Part shown: positions 14,681 through 23,422 of the stretch, one piece after another
How the letters are laid out: every line of letters begins with the position of its first letter
Numbering within the stretch: the stretch's first letter is position 1
Assembly: GCF_015709455.1 (NCBI RefSeq)
Contig: NZ_JADNQW010000004.1
Location: forward strand, 1 to 64,000
Origin: Methylosinus sp. H3A
Lineage (GTDB): Bacteria > Pseudomonadota > Alphaproteobacteria > Rhizobiales > Beijerinckiaceae
Direction: 5' to 3'
Length of the DNA stretch: 64,000 nucleotides
Made by a program: the position numbers and the translations under genes
Notes under the pieces: generated by a model
Told to the model about the DNA's origin: nothing
Seen by the model: the letters and a program-made list of their open reading frames with translations, nothing else
The model's database searches: none

Positions 14681-16117
14681 TCAGGCGGTGTTGGACCAGA
14701 ACGAAGTCTTCTTGCCGTGTTTGCCGTGTATCCGGGCCACGAAGGCTTGGTGGGTCTCGTGCTTTCCGAAGTCGCCGATATTTGCGGCCAACCCGGCGCA
14801 TTCCAGCAAATGGCGCGCCGCGTGCTTGTAGCGGCTGGTTCGACTTTGATCGAGCGCGAATTCGATCATGGCGCGCAGCGCTAGCGTCGCCGCTAATGCG
14901 TGTTTCCCGGCCAGGGCTCCTGCGACCGGCGTCAAAATTTCATAGCGATCTCCGTCGAGATCCTGAGAGCGTTGTAGGACGAGTTTCGCCGCCCGATCGA
15001 GCGCCGGCCATGACGCCAGAAACCACAGCGCCTGTTGGAAATTGGCGTGGCTTTCGACGATGTCGAGCGCTCTTGTTTCCGCCTCGATATCATCGAAGTC
15101 AGGAAGGCGTTTCAAATGCTCGCGCAAATGCCGCTCTGACAGAAAGCGCTCGAAGCACGACCAACGCGCTGCTTGCGCGTCTTCGCTTCGACCCAGCGCC
15201 TCGAGCGCCGCGATGCGCGCGTCTTCCCATTCGAACTCAGGGCGGTCGGCGCGCCCGCGCTCCGCGGCTTCCACCATCTGCAGCGCCTCGTCGGCGCGGC
15301 CGGCGGCGGTGAGCCGTCGGGAAATTTCCGCCGCGATCTTCGGAAACTTCGTCGCTCGCTTGTCATATTGCGCAACGAAGGCGTCGACGTCGCCCTGCGC
15401 GTCGGCAATGTCGCTCAATGCAAACCGGATGACGCTGGCCCGATGGCGGTTCTGGATCTCGTCTTCGAAGATAGGACCGCTCGCCGACCAGCCGATTTTG
15501 CGCCTCTCGTGATCCTCGATCCTTTTTATCGGCTCGTTGGACAGCGAGATGAGATGCTGCTTCAAATGCGCGAGACCGGCGCTGCCGAGCGAACCGCTCA
15601 ACGTGGCGATGAGATGGTCGTATTGTCCATAGTCGTTGGCGAGCAGCGCCTGATAGGTGCGGTCCGCCAACTCCATTGCGTCACAACGCGCGGTCTCGGC
15701 CAAGCGAGCGAGATCCTTTGCGCCTCGGTGGAAAATCCCGATGATCGTTCCGCTACTGTCGTCGCAGCGCGCGAACACCGAAGCGGCGAGACCCGTGAAG
15801 CTCCACATGAGATCGAGCGCTTCTTTCGGATCGGCGGGTTCGACGTGATCGACGATTGCGCGTCGCTGCGTTTCCAGGTCGTCGACGAGCGCGCGGCGCT
15901 TCTGCCAATCGATGAAGGCGCTGGGCCGGGAAATCGAAGCGAGGCGCTTGCGAATTTCTCGTGCGGCGTCGGACGGACCGCGAGCGCCGGCGAGCGCAAG
16001 CCGTAAGCGACGCTTTACCGCGGCATCGCCACTGCTGATTTCCATCAACAATTCGGCGAGCCGCTCCGCGCCGAGCGCTTGGAGGTTTTGGGGGGTGAGT
16101 GTGTTTTTCGGCGCCAT
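14681..16117 (-). CDS. DUF6880 family protein
   Basis: The protein has 478 residues and begins MAPKNTLTPQNLQALGAERL with AELLMEI and RRLRLALAGARGPSDAAREI. These are characteristic of DUF6880, a helical-repeat family of unknown function. It is predicted cytosolic, with no signal peptide or membrane helix, and is alpha-helical throughout with TPR-like blocks (RRLTAAGRADEALQMVEAAE; ALEALGRSEDAQAARW). It stands alone between a pRiA4b ORF-3 gene and a divergent fic gene. It looks intact. Confidence 0.75.
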   Translation of the reverse strand: MAPKNTLTPQNLQALGAERLAELLMEISSGDAAVKRRLRLALAGARGPSDAAREIRKRLASISRPSAFIDWQKRRALVDDLETQRRAIVDHVEPADPKEALDLMWSFTGLAASVFARCDDSSGTIIGIFHRGAKDLARLAETARCDAMELADRTYQALLANDYGQYDHLIATLSGSLGSAGLAHLKQHLISLSNEPIKRIEDHERRKIGWSASGPIFEDEIQNRHRASVIRFALSDIADAQGDVDAFVAQYDKRATKFPKIAAEISRRLTAAGRADEALQMVEAAERGRADRPEFEWEDARIAALEALGRSEDAQAARWSCFERFLSERHLREHLKRLPDFDDIEAETRALDIVESHANFQQALWFLASWPALDRAAKLVLQRSQDLDGDRYEILTPVAGALAGKHALAATLALRAMIEFALDQSRTSRYKHAARHLLECAGLAANIGDFGKHETHQAFVARIHGKHGKKTSFWSNTA

Positions 16118-16277
16118 AACGGAGATTATAGCCGAATTGAATTTCGGGAGGCGTCCAACTGTGACCTGGACGGCGCGGGTGGGACGCCCGCAAAATTGAG
16201 GCGTCTTAAAGCCTCAGGCCGACCATTTAAGGCGATGCCGGAGTGCTCAAATACGAAGTCTGGATCATACTGCGCCC

Positions 16278-17447
16278 ATGAGCGCTCAGAATTCCCGTAG
16301 GTTCCGGCTTGGTCGCTACGGAGAAGCGACTGTCGGCGGCGAAGTCGTGCGCGCCTTCGTTCCCCCTCCCCTGCCGCCGAGCCGGGACATCGATCTCCTG
16401 CCCTTTCTCGGTCGCGTCAGCGCCGCGGAGCGAGCGCTCGGCCGGCTCGATGGCGCAGCCGTCCTGCTGCCGCGACAGGAGCTTTTTCTCTACATGTATG
16501 TCCGCAAGGAAGCCGTGCTCTCCTCGCAAATCGAGGGCACGCAGTCGACCCTCGCCGATCTCCTTCGGTTCGAGACGGAGGCGTCGTCGGCCCAATCGAT
16601 CGACGACATCCGGGAAGTCTCGAATTATGTCGACGCGATGATGTACGGGCTCGAACGGCTCGAAGAGTTCCCGCTCTCGCTTCGACTCATTCGTGAACTC
16701 CACGCTCGCCTCCTGCAGAGCGGTCGTGGTGAGACGAAAGATCCCGGCGAATTTCGGCGCTCGCAAAATTGGATCGGCGGCACGCGGCCCGGCAACGCGC
16801 TGTTCGTGCCCTCGCCCCCCAGTGAGCTCGGCGGCTGTCTCGACGCTTTCGAGCGCTTCATTCACGAAACCGGATCGCAATTGCCGCCGCTGATCAAAGC
16901 CGGGCTGCTTCACGTCCAGTTCGAGACCATTCATCCGTTTCTCGACGGGAATGGTCGTGTGGAGCGCCTTCTGGTCACGCTGTTCCTGTGCGCCAATGGC
17001 GTGCTGCGGACTCCCCTCCTCTATCTCAGCCTTTATCTGAAAACGCATCGCGCGGACTATTATCGTCTTTTGCAAGAGGTGCGCGAAAATGGCGCTTGGG
17101 AGAGCTGGCTCGAATTTTTTCTGGAGGGCGTTGCCGAAACGGCGAATCAGGCCTTCGAAGCAGCCGTGCGGATCGCGGGTCTTTTCACGAGTGACCGGGA
17201 GCGGATAGCAGCCGAAAGCGATCGGACGGGGTCCTCACTTCGCATTCACGACTTGCTTCAGCTGCATCCATTCGTCAGCGCGAACGGAGTGTACCGGGTT
17301 GAGCGCGCCGACCGTGAATGCTGCGCTGGGCGATCTCGAGCGCCTGGGCATCGTCGCGGAGATTACGGGCCGTCGGCGTGGCGCGTTTTCAGCTACCGTG
17401 TTTATCTCGATATTCTCGGCGAAGGAACGGGACGGCTGCGAGGGTGA
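16278..17447 (+). CDS. Fic family protein (AMP-transferase type), scrambled wHTH
   Basis: Fic enzymes usually transfer AMP from ATP to a protein hydroxyl. The N-terminal Fic_N domain includes SSQIEGTQSTL, which fits the inhibitory (S/T)xxxE(G/N) motif. The active-site loop HPFLDGNGRVERLL matches HPFxDGNGRxxR. A C-terminal winged HTH is expected, but residues about 341-368 read VERADRECCAGRSRAPGHRR, while another frame over the same DNA (17299-17380) reads LSAPTVNAALGDLERLGIVA. After that the frame returns to FSYRVYLDILGEG. Two compensating indels thus swap about 28 residues in the wHTH while leaving the catalytic part intact. Confidence 0.85.
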   Translation: MSAQNSRRFRLGRYGEATVGGEVVRAFVPPPLPPSRDIDLLPFLGRVSAAERALGRLDGAAVLLPRQELFLYMYVRKEAVLSSQIEGTQSTLADLLRFETEASSAQSIDDIREVSNYVDAMMYGLERLEEFPLSLRLIRELHARLLQSGRGETKDPGEFRRSQNWIGGTRPGNALFVPSPPSELGGCLDAFERFIHETGSQLPPLIKAGLLHVQFETIHPFLDGNGRVERLLVTLFLCANGVLRTPLLYLSLYLKTHRADYYRLLQEVRENGAWESWLEFFLEGVAETANQAFEAAVRIAGLFTSDRERIAAESDRTGSSLRIHDLLQLHPFVSANGVYRVERADRECCAGRSRAPGHRRGDYGPSAWRVFSYRVYLDILGEGTGRLRG

Positions 17448-17625
17448 TCTCCGTTTCTCGCGGCATGAACGTGCCGCGTTAAGCGGCTGCTTGCCCGACT
17501 CTCTCCCCCGCGCGCTTAGTTGGCGAGGTCACGTGGGGCGCTCCAGTAGGGTTGTCAACGCCCGGCTCGGAGGTGGGTCGGCTTGGCTACATCTGGGCTA
17601 GGGTGTCGTTCGTGGGCCGGCTGGC
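17448..17625. other. Gap between fic and the partition site
   Basis: This is the non-coding lead into the parS pair, with no gene or distinct motif recognised. Confidence 0.4.
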
Positions 17626-17651
17626 CCCGAGTTAGCCGCGGCTAACTCGGG
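17626..17651. other. parS: parS site 1 of the repABC module
   Basis: The core GTTAGCCGCGGCTAAC (17631-17646) is a perfect 16-bp palindrome fitting the repABC parS consensus GTTNNCNGCNGNNAAC. Here the symmetry extends to 26 bp, with CCCGA and TCGGG on the flanks. It lies upstream of repA and is expected to be bound by RepB for plasmid partition. Confidence 0.85.
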
Positions 17652-17667
17652 ATCGCTGAAGAAAGAA

Positions 17668-17683
17668 GTTAGCCGCGGCTAAC
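17668..17683. other. parS: parS site 2 of the repABC module
   Basis: This is an identical 16-bp palindrome, GTTAGCCGCGGCTAAC, 21 bp after site 1. The flanks are not symmetric here. Tandem parS sites upstream of repA are seen in some repABC replicons. Confidence 0.85.
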
Positions 17684-17903
17684 GATCCCAGCCGTCAGGC
17701 CGGCACCCCAATGTGATGTTTGGGATTTGCGCCAACGAATTATTGCGTCACCGAGCTCACATGATTCGTTCAGCTGTTAACGTTTCGTTAGCAGAAAAAA
17801 CGTTGCGCCTTCGCTCAGAATCGGCGCTAATGCCTCAAGACGCGCTCGAAGCGCGAAACTTTGAAAAACTCCGCAGCTTTGATTTTGTGAGATCCCTCAA
17901 GAC
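17684..17903 (+). promoter_or_regulatory. repABC promoter region
   Basis: This 220-bp AT-richer leader between parS and repA includes GTTAACGTTTCGTTAGC-like sequence near 17776. It must hold the repABC promoter, but I cannot fix the -35 and -10 boxes. No gene is seen. Confidence 0.4.
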
Positions 17904-19115
17904 ATGGCACGCAAACCCGCCATTTCCGCTTCGAAGGCGACAGAGCTTCGGACGCTGATTCAGCGGCACGCGAATAATCTGTCGCAGCAGTTGCAGGCAC
18001 ATCAACGCAACAATTTTCCTCCGTCCGCAGAAAAGTCCATCCGCCTATTTTCGCCTGCGGAAGCGGCGAAGCTTATTGGCATCCACGAAGGATATCTCCG
18101 GCAGGTCGCGGCTGAAGGACGCGGGGTGGCTTCGACGGTCACGAACGGTCGACGGTCCTACTCGGTTGAGGACATTCAGAATATTCGTCGTATTCTCGAC
18201 CAGAGCGCCCGAGGTGATCGTCGCTATCTGCCCCATCGCGTCGATGGCGAGCATTTGCAGATTATCACTGTCATGAATTTCAAAGGTGGGTCGGGGAAGA
18301 CGACGACATCGGCGCATTTGGCGCAATATCTCGCTCTGCACGGGTATCGCGTTCTCGCCATTGATCTCGATCCTCAGGCAAGCCTGTCTGCGCTTTTCGG
18401 CTCGCAGCCCGAACTCGATGTAGGATCCAATGAAACTTTGTACGGCGCGATTCGGTACGACGAGCATCGTCGTTCCATCAGCGAGATCGTCAGAGGAACC
18501 TATATTCCCAATCTGCATTTGATCCCCGCCCATCTAGAGCTGATGGAGTTCGAGCACGAAACGCCGAGGGCGCTGATGCAGCATGCACCCGGAGATTTGA
18601 TGTTTTTTGGACGTATCGCTCAGGCGATTGCCGAGGCGCAGAACCTCTATGACATCGTCGTCATCGATTGCCCTCCGCAACTCGGCTATTTGACCCTCTC
18701 TGCGTTGAGCGCCGCCACCGCAGTTCTGATCACGGTGCATCCGCAAATGCTCGACGTGTTGTCGATGGCGCAGTTCTTGACGATGACGGGAGACCTCTTG
18801 GAGGTCGTAGCCGATGCGGGGGGGACCACGAATTACGACTGGATGAATTACCTCGTCACGAGATTCGAGCCGAGCGACGGCCCTCAAAATCAGATGGTCG
18901 CTTTCCTGCGGTCGATCTTCGGGGAACACGTGCTCATACATCCCATGCTGAAAAGCACGGCGATCTCGGACGCATCGATCACAAACCAGACGCTGTATGA
19001 AGTGGAGCGCCAGCAGTTCACCCGATCGACATACGATCGCGCGGTCGAATCCATGAACCAAGTCAACGGAGAGATCGAGAGTTTAATCCGAAGAGCCTGG
19101 GGGAGGACAGCATGA
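17904..19115 (+). CDS. repA: Plasmid partition ATPase RepA
   Basis: This is a ParA-type ATPase that moves plasmid copies and represses its own operon with RepB. It has 403 residues. The N-terminal 110 include a DNA-binding HTH (FSPAEAAKLIGIHEGYLRQV). The deviant Walker A is FKGGSGKTTTSAHLAQYLAL, the Walker A' region is VLAIDLDPQASLSALFG and Walker B is IVVIDCPPQLGYLTLSALSA. Length and layout match RepA of repABC replicons. It overlaps repB by four bases (ATGA). parS is upstream and repB and repC follow, giving the canonical order. Confidence 0.95.
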   Translation: MARKPAISASKATELRTLIQRHANNLSQQLQAHQRNNFPPSAEKSIRLFSPAEAAKLIGIHEGYLRQVAAEGRGVASTVTNGRRSYSVEDIQNIRRILDQSARGDRRYLPHRVDGEHLQIITVMNFKGGSGKTTTSAHLAQYLALHGYRVLAIDLDPQASLSALFGSQPELDVGSNETLYGAIRYDEHRRSISEIVRGTYIPNLHLIPAHLELMEFEHETPRALMQHAPGDLMFFGRIAQAIAEAQNLYDIVVIDCPPQLGYLTLSALSAATAVLITVHPQMLDVLSMAQFLTMTGDLLEVVADAGGTTNYDWMNYLVTRFEPSDGPQNQMVAFLRSIFGEHVLIHPMLKSTAISDASITNQTLYEVERQQFTRSTYDRAVESMNQVNGEIESLIRRAWGRTA

Positions 19116-20185
19116 GCCGAAAAGCGCTCTTCGCGAATTTGCAACTCGGCTCGGCGCCCGCCTCCGACGGTAAAGTCACGGCCGCGACCGATGATCTCCG
19201 AGTCAACGAAAAGTCAGACGCGGATCCCGTGGTAAGGGCGGCAACGCACAAGACACGACCCATTCTCGGCTCCTCGGCACTTATAAAGTCTGCTGCGGCT
19301 CCTGTCGGCGCGCTCGGGCAGTCTCTCAGCGAGTTCAAAGCACAATCCGAGCGCGCGCTCGCTATCGAGCGGCAGCTTGCCGAGGGGCAGGTCGTTGTCG
19401 ACCTCGATCCGACGCTGATCGATCCTTCCTTTGTCGAGGATCGCATGGCGACGAGCCGGGAGGCGCATGCACGACTGGTCGAAGCTATTCGAGATCATGG
19501 GCAGCAAGTGCCGATTCTCGTGCGCCCTCATCCGAGCGTGAGCGGGCGATTTCAGGTCGCCTATGGCCATCGGAGGCTTCGCGCTGCGCTCGATCTGCAG
19601 CGCACAGTGCGCGCCGTCGTCAAGTCTCTCTCCGATGATGAACTCGTCATTGCGCAAGGTCAGGAAAATAACGAGCGGCAAGATTTGTCGTTCATAGAGA
19701 AGGCGCGTTTCGCGCGCAGCTTGGAACAGAGAGGCTTCAAGCGCGACACGATCATGACCGCGCTGTCCGTCTACAAGAGCGATTTGTCCAACATGCTCTC
19801 GGTTATTTCGAGAGTTCCCGAGAATGTCATCCATGCGATTGGTCCGTCGCTCGGAATCGGGCGGCGCGGGTGGATCGATCTCGCCGAGCGTTTTTCGGAT
19901 CCCGCAGTCGCGAAATCGGTCAAAGCGTTGATTGCGTCGCCGGACTTCCTCGCTCTCGAAAGCGATCAGCGGTTTCGACGGGTTCATGCCTTGGTGAGAC
20001 CGAGCGTCGCGGAGCGGCCTCGTCTCCAAAATTGGACGACCGCGGAAGGCGCAAAACTCGCCAAGATTGTGCAGGACGCCGAAAAAATTTCGGTGACGAT
20101 CGATCGTCGCGTCGCCCCTGAATTTGGTGACTTCGTCCTCGAGCGATTGCAGGCGCTCTATGAGGAGTTCAAATCCCGTCGATGA
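19112..20185 (+). CDS. repB: Plasmid partition protein RepB
   Basis: This is a ParB-type protein that binds parS and stimulates RepA. It has 357 residues. The ParB nuclease-like N-domain includes VRPHPSVSGRFQVAYGHRRL with GHRRLRA. A central HTH follows (QENNERQDLSFIEKARFARS; DTIMTALSVYKSDLSNMLSV). The C-terminal dimerisation part ends VLERLQALYEEFKSRR. It starts inside the repA stop. The 176-bp gap to repC houses the counter-transcribed RNA. Confidence 0.95.
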   Translation: MSRKALFANLQLGSAPASDGKVTAATDDLRVNEKSDADPVVRAATHKTRPILGSSALIKSAAAPVGALGQSLSEFKAQSERALAIERQLAEGQVVVDLDPTLIDPSFVEDRMATSREAHARLVEAIRDHGQQVPILVRPHPSVSGRFQVAYGHRRLRAALDLQRTVRAVVKSLSDDELVIAQGQENNERQDLSFIEKARFARSLEQRGFKRDTIMTALSVYKSDLSNMLSVISRVPENVIHAIGPSLGIGRRGWIDLAERFSDPAVAKSVKALIASPDFLALESDQRFRRVHALVRPSVAERPRLQNWTTAEGAKLAKIVQDAEKISVTIDRRVAPEFGDFVLERLQALYEEFKSRR

Positions 20186-20237
20186 CGGGGAGAGTTATGT
20201 GTGACGTCGAGCGTATGACGCAGGAGACATCGACAAA

Positions 20238-20287
20238 AGAAAAAGGCCCCCGAAACGTCGCCCCGGAAGCCCTTCTCGTAGTTCGCA
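20238..20287 (-). ncRNA. repABC counter-transcribed RNA (incompatibility RNA)
   Basis: On the minus strand, TTGACA (complement of 20316-20321) and GATTCT (complement of 20293-20298) are 17 bp apart, predicting a start near 20287. The transcript ends in a strong hairpin: GGCTTCCGGGGC pairs, with G-U wobbles, to GTTTCGGGGGCC (20245-20271, loop GAC), followed by a T-rich run. Position and form match the small antisense RNA between repB and repC that limits RepC synthesis and sets incompatibility. Confidence 0.75.
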
Positions 20288-20376
20288 CCTAGAGAATCAC
20301 ACTTCCGCGAATCGCTGTCAAGAGTCGGCGCCGTTTCGGCGAGCGGATTTCTTTTGCCTGAATGAGGCAAAGGATC

Positions 20377-21711
20377 ATGCAGACACGTCCAACGACGCCC
20401 TTCGGGCGGCGGTCGTTGTCGCTCGCCATGGTGGCGAGCCAGACCGCGACCGAGAATTTCGCCACGAAGCCGGGCGCATCCGAGACCGTCGTCCACAAAT
20501 GGCGGCTGTTTCGCGCGCTCACCGAAGCCAAGGAGCCGCTCGGCGTCACCGAGCGCGCGCTATCGGTGCTGCACGCGCTGCTGAGCTTTCACCAGGAAAC
20601 AGCGCTCAGTCTGCCGGAGGTCGGGTCGATGTCGGCCGAGGCGGGCTCGGCCGGCGCCGGCATCGTCGTGTTTCCCTCGAACAAGGAACTCTCGATCCGC
20701 GCCCATGGCATGGCGCCGGCGACGCTGCGGAGGCATCTCGCCTGCCTCGTCGACGCCGGCTTGATCATCCGCCGCGACTCTCCGAACGGCAAGCGCTTCG
20801 CTCGGAAAGGGCAGGGGGGAGCCATAGAGGACGCCTTTGGTTTCGACCTCGCGCCGCTCGTCGCGCGCTCGAGCGAAATCGAGAACCTCGCAGAGGAGGT
20901 GCGGGCCGAGAACCGCGCGATCGCGCTGCTGCGCGAGAAGATCACGCTCACCCGCCGCGACATCGCAAAAATGATCGAGACAGCATTGGAGGAGGGCGTC
21001 TCGGGCGATTGGGACGAGGCGCATCAGCGCTATGCGACGCTCTCGGGGCGCTACGGACGGGGGCTTTCCCGCGCCGATCTGGAGGCTTTGGCCGGCGAAT
21101 TGGCCCTGCTGGCGATCGAAATCCACAAGTCGCTGGAAACGCATATAAAAGCTCAAAATATGAGCGGCAATGAGTCTCAGACTGAGCGTCACATACAGAA
21201 TCAAACCACAAACTTTTCTGATCTTGAACCTAACCTTCAGGAAGGTAGGGCTCAGCCATCCCAGCCAAATCTCGAAGAGCCTGGGGGAGCGATCGACCGC
21301 GCCCCAGAAACATCCGCTGATCGTCCTCGAACCGCCGATCCCAAGCCGACCCTTCGCGCTTATCCGCTCGGAATGGTGCTGGAGGCCTGTCCAGACATCG
21401 CCGATTACGGCCCGAGTGGCGAGATTTCATCGTGGCGAGACCTCGCTGCTGCGGCGGCGACAGTGCGCTCGGCGCTCGGCGTTTCGCCAGACGCCTGGTC
21501 ACAGGCCCTGGATGTCCTGGGCGAGCATGACGCCTCCATCGTCATCGCCGCGATCCTGCAACGCGGCGATGAGATCAAGAGCGCCGGCGGCTATCTCCGT
21601 GTCCTGACCGAAAAGGCGAGGGCAGGGGAGTTCTCGCTCGGGCCCGTGCTGATGGCCCTGTTGCGCGGCAAGGCCGCGAAGGCGGCGCGCGAGCGCAAGA
21701 AAACGGGGTGA
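20377..21711 (+). CDS. repC: Plasmid replication initiator RepC
   Basis: RepC starts replication at an origin inside its own gene. The start at 20377 (MQTRPTTPFGRRSLSLAMVA) fits the family's MQT...TTPFGRR opening; an upstream ATG at 20362 is in frame. The N-terminal domain shows HKWRLFRALTEAKEPLGVTE, SALSVLHALLSFH-like and FPSNKELSIRAHGMAPATLR motifs of RP-C. A low-complexity, AT-richer linker follows (residues about 255-320), then the C-terminal RP-C_C domain (WRDLAAAAATVRSALGVSPD, QRGDEIKSAGGYLRVLTEKA). About 444 residues is a normal length. It looks functional. Confidence 0.95.
   Translation: MQTRPTTPFGRRSLSLAMVASQTATENFATKPGASETVVHKWRLFRALTEAKEPLGVTERALSVLHALLSFHQETALSLPEVGSMSAEAGSAGAGIVVFPSNKELSIRAHGMAPATLRRHLACLVDAGLIIRRDSPNGKRFARKGQGGAIEDAFGFDLAPLVARSSEIENLAEEVRAENRAIALLREKITLTRRDIAKMIETALEEGVSGDWDEAHQRYATLSGRYGRGLSRADLEALAGELALLAIEIHKSLETHIKAQNMSGNESQTERHIQNQTTNFSDLEPNLQEGRAQPSQPNLEEPGGAIDRAPETSADRPRTADPKPTLRAYPLGMVLEACPDIADYGPSGEISSWRDLAAAAATVRSALGVSPDAWSQALDVLGEHDASIVIAAILQRGDEIKSAGGYLRVLTEKARAGEFSLGPVLMALLRGKAAKAARERKKTG
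21140..21245. other. Probable oriV within repC
   Basis: This is the only distinctly AT-rich stretch of repC (AAAATATGAG, CAAACTTTTCTG, CAGAATCAAACC). It encodes the linker between the two domains, where repABC origins are located in studied plasmids. The placement is by analogy. Confidence 0.5.
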
Positions 21712-21754
21712 CGCGGGGATGGATTATCGGACCGAGGCCCGGCGGTCCGCTCGC

Positions 21755-22669
21755 TCACAGCGTTTCGGCGTCGAGCAATCGGAGCTTTTCGGCGCGGTCG
21801 AGCAGGCTTTTGACGGAGGAGGGCGCCCAGCGCGTTCCGCCGCGCGGCGTGCGCTCATACATGGCCTCGAGCTGCGCGCCGATCTGCGCGAGCGTCAGAT
21901 CGGGATTGGCCCGCTTGATCCCGGCGACGAGCGTGACCAGACGCTCGCTGCTGACTTTTCGGCTGGCTGCTTGATGGAGGAGGCGGGGCTCGATCAAGCC
22001 CTCGGCGACGAAGCATTTGACGGCGCGCTTCAGGCGCTCGACGGTCCATTGGGGCAGGGGAGCGCCGGTGGCGCCATCGCGCTTGGCGTTGAGCACGCGC
22101 ACGACATCCTGCCAGCGGTGATCCGGGCGCATTTGCCGGACGATCGGCAGCCAATGTTCGGCTGTTCGATTGACGCGCTCGAAATAGTTCGCCGCCTTGG
22201 CGTCGACGATGCGCTGGATGGCGTCGCGGTCGCCGGCGCGGAGCTTTGGATTGCCGCCGATGCGGCCGCGCTTCTTGGCGGCGCGCAGGCCGTCCTTGGT
22301 GCGCTCCCGGATCAGGGCGCGCTCCAACTCGGCCACGGCGCCGAGAACCTGCAGGGCGAACCGGCCCTGCGGGGTCGTGGTGTCGATGGGATCGGCGAGC
22401 GATTTGAAATGCGCGCCTTTGGCGTCGAGCTCGGCGATCACGGCCAGGAGATGCGACAGCGAGCGGGCCAAACGGTCGAGCCGCGCGACGACCAGCACGT
22501 CGCCGCGGCGCACGCGCGAAAGGGCCTTGGCCAGTTCCGGCCGTGAGGCTTTCGCCCCCGACATATGCTCGCGAAAAATCTCGACGCAGCCGGCGGCCTT
22601 CAGCACATCGGTCTGTGCACCCGTGACCTGATCCTCGGTCGAGACGCGGGCGTAGCCGATCAGAGGCAT
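21755..22669 (-). CDS. Serine recombinase (resolvase/invertase)
   Basis: This is a site-specific DNA recombinase. The N-terminal resolvase domain starts MPLIGYARVSTEDQVTGAQT with catalytic Ser10. It continues with MSGAKASRPELAKALSRVRR, LVVARLDRLARSLSHLLAVI and LQVLGAVAELERALIRERTK, all typical of Tn3-type resolvases. The C-terminal extension (residues about 150-304) is longer than the usual HTH_7 tail. Next to repC, its likely job is multimer resolution of the plasmid or a transposon left-over function. It looks intact. Confidence 0.88.
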   Translation of the reverse strand: MPLIGYARVSTEDQVTGAQTDVLKAAGCVEIFREHMSGAKASRPELAKALSRVRRGDVLVVARLDRLARSLSHLLAVIAELDAKGAHFKSLADPIDTTTPQGRFALQVLGAVAELERALIRERTKDGLRAAKKRGRIGGNPKLRAGDRDAIQRIVDAKAANYFERVNRTAEHWLPIVRQMRPDHRWQDVVRVLNAKRDGATGAPLPQWTVERLKRAVKCFVAEGLIEPRLLHQAASRKVSSERLVTLVAGIKRANPDLTLAQIGAQLEAMYERTPRGGTRWAPSSVKSLLDRAEKLRLLDAETL

Positions 22670-22704
22670 GGGTCAGACGATTGACTTCAATGAGAGCGGC
22701 TTCT

Positions 22705-22971
22705 TCACGACGCAACCCAATCGGGGGGCAATTCATCGCCGGGATCTGGCGCGCGGTCGGGCGCTTGCCGCAGAATTTCCGATAAACCGGAGCCGCTCGC
22801 GTTTCCAGCGCGACGCTTCAGGAACTCGGCCGTCGTTTCGATGACGCCGATTTTCTGGGCGACGGCTGTCGCAATCCATTGATTCAATGAAACGCCGTCC
22901 TGTTTCGCGAGTCTGGCCGCTTCCTTTTTGAGGGAGGTGGGCAGCTTTAGGGGATATGTCGCTTTGCTCAT
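22705..22971 (-). CDS. Ribbon-helix-helix antitoxin
   Basis: The 88-residue protein starts MSKATYPLKLPTSLKKEAAR, with LAKQDGVSLNQWIATAVAQK matching the RHH/HicB-like antitoxin fold (beta strand YPLKLP, then two helices). The tail is proline-rich and acidic and probably wraps the toxin. It overlaps the upstream PIN toxin stop by four bases and is presumably co-transcribed and neutralising. Confidence 0.8.
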   Translation of the reverse strand: MSKATYPLKLPTSLKKEAARLAKQDGVSLNQWIATAVAQKIGVIETTAEFLKRRAGNASGSGLSEILRQAPDRAPDPGDELPPDWVAS

Positions 22972-23393
22972 TTTTCGATCCTTTCCAGCAAGGCGCCTGG
23001 CGTCAAAACCGGAATTCCAAACTTTGGGACCGCTTGGTGGAAGTCGCGGACATTGTGCGTCACGATACCGTCGGCCCTTCCGTTCAGCGCGACCTCCAAG
23101 ACCATTTCGTCGGCCGGGTCTGACAGTTGTGGTCGCCAGCTGAAATGAGGCTCCACGGGTTCACAGAGCGCCGCCAGCTCCTTGAGAGCTTTCGAGACCG
23201 CGTTCGGATCGAGCCCATGCACGTCCCGCTGCTCCGGTCTCTGCAGCACGTCCTCATATTCGAGGAATAGGGCCGTCGAGACGAGCGGGACGAGGCGTCG
23301 ATTGGCCACGAGGTTCAAAATTACGAAACTCGCGCCGCGCGAGCTGCGGAATGCCGAGACGATGACCGAGGTGTCGAGAACGAGGCGCTTCAT
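22968..23393 (-). CDS. PIN-domain toxin (COG1569 type)
   Basis: This is a probable RNase toxin of 141 residues. PIN acidic residues appear in RLVLDTSVIVSAFRSSRGAS, the central LFLEYEDVLQRPE, DPADEMVLEVALNGRADGIV and THNVRDF. This pattern belongs to the 'putative toxin component, PIN family' group, which pairs with RHH antitoxins. The gene precedes the antitoxin. A palindrome upstream at 23407-23422 is the likely operator. Confidence 0.85.
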   Translation of the reverse strand: MKRLVLDTSVIVSAFRSSRGASFVILNLVANRRLVPLVSTALFLEYEDVLQRPEQRDVHGLDPNAVSKALKELAALCEPVEPHFSWRPQLSDPADEMVLEVALNGRADGIVTHNVRDFHQAVPKFGIPVLTPGALLERIEK

Positions 23394-23400
23394 GGCCTGA

Positions 23401-23422
23401 TATAATACATCCTATGGGATGT
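23401..23422 (-). promoter_or_regulatory. Operator/promoter of the PIN toxin-antitoxin pair
   Basis: The inverted repeat ACATCC-TATG-GGATGT (23407-23422) is followed, in gene direction, by TATTATATC, which contains a plausible -10 box. The ATG is at 23393. Autorepression by the RHH antitoxin is inferred. Confidence 0.6.

Noticed and set aside
17631..17683. Reading the two GTTAGCCGCGGCTAAC palindromes as terminators or integron sites
   Set aside because: They match the repABC parS consensus and sit directly upstream of repA.
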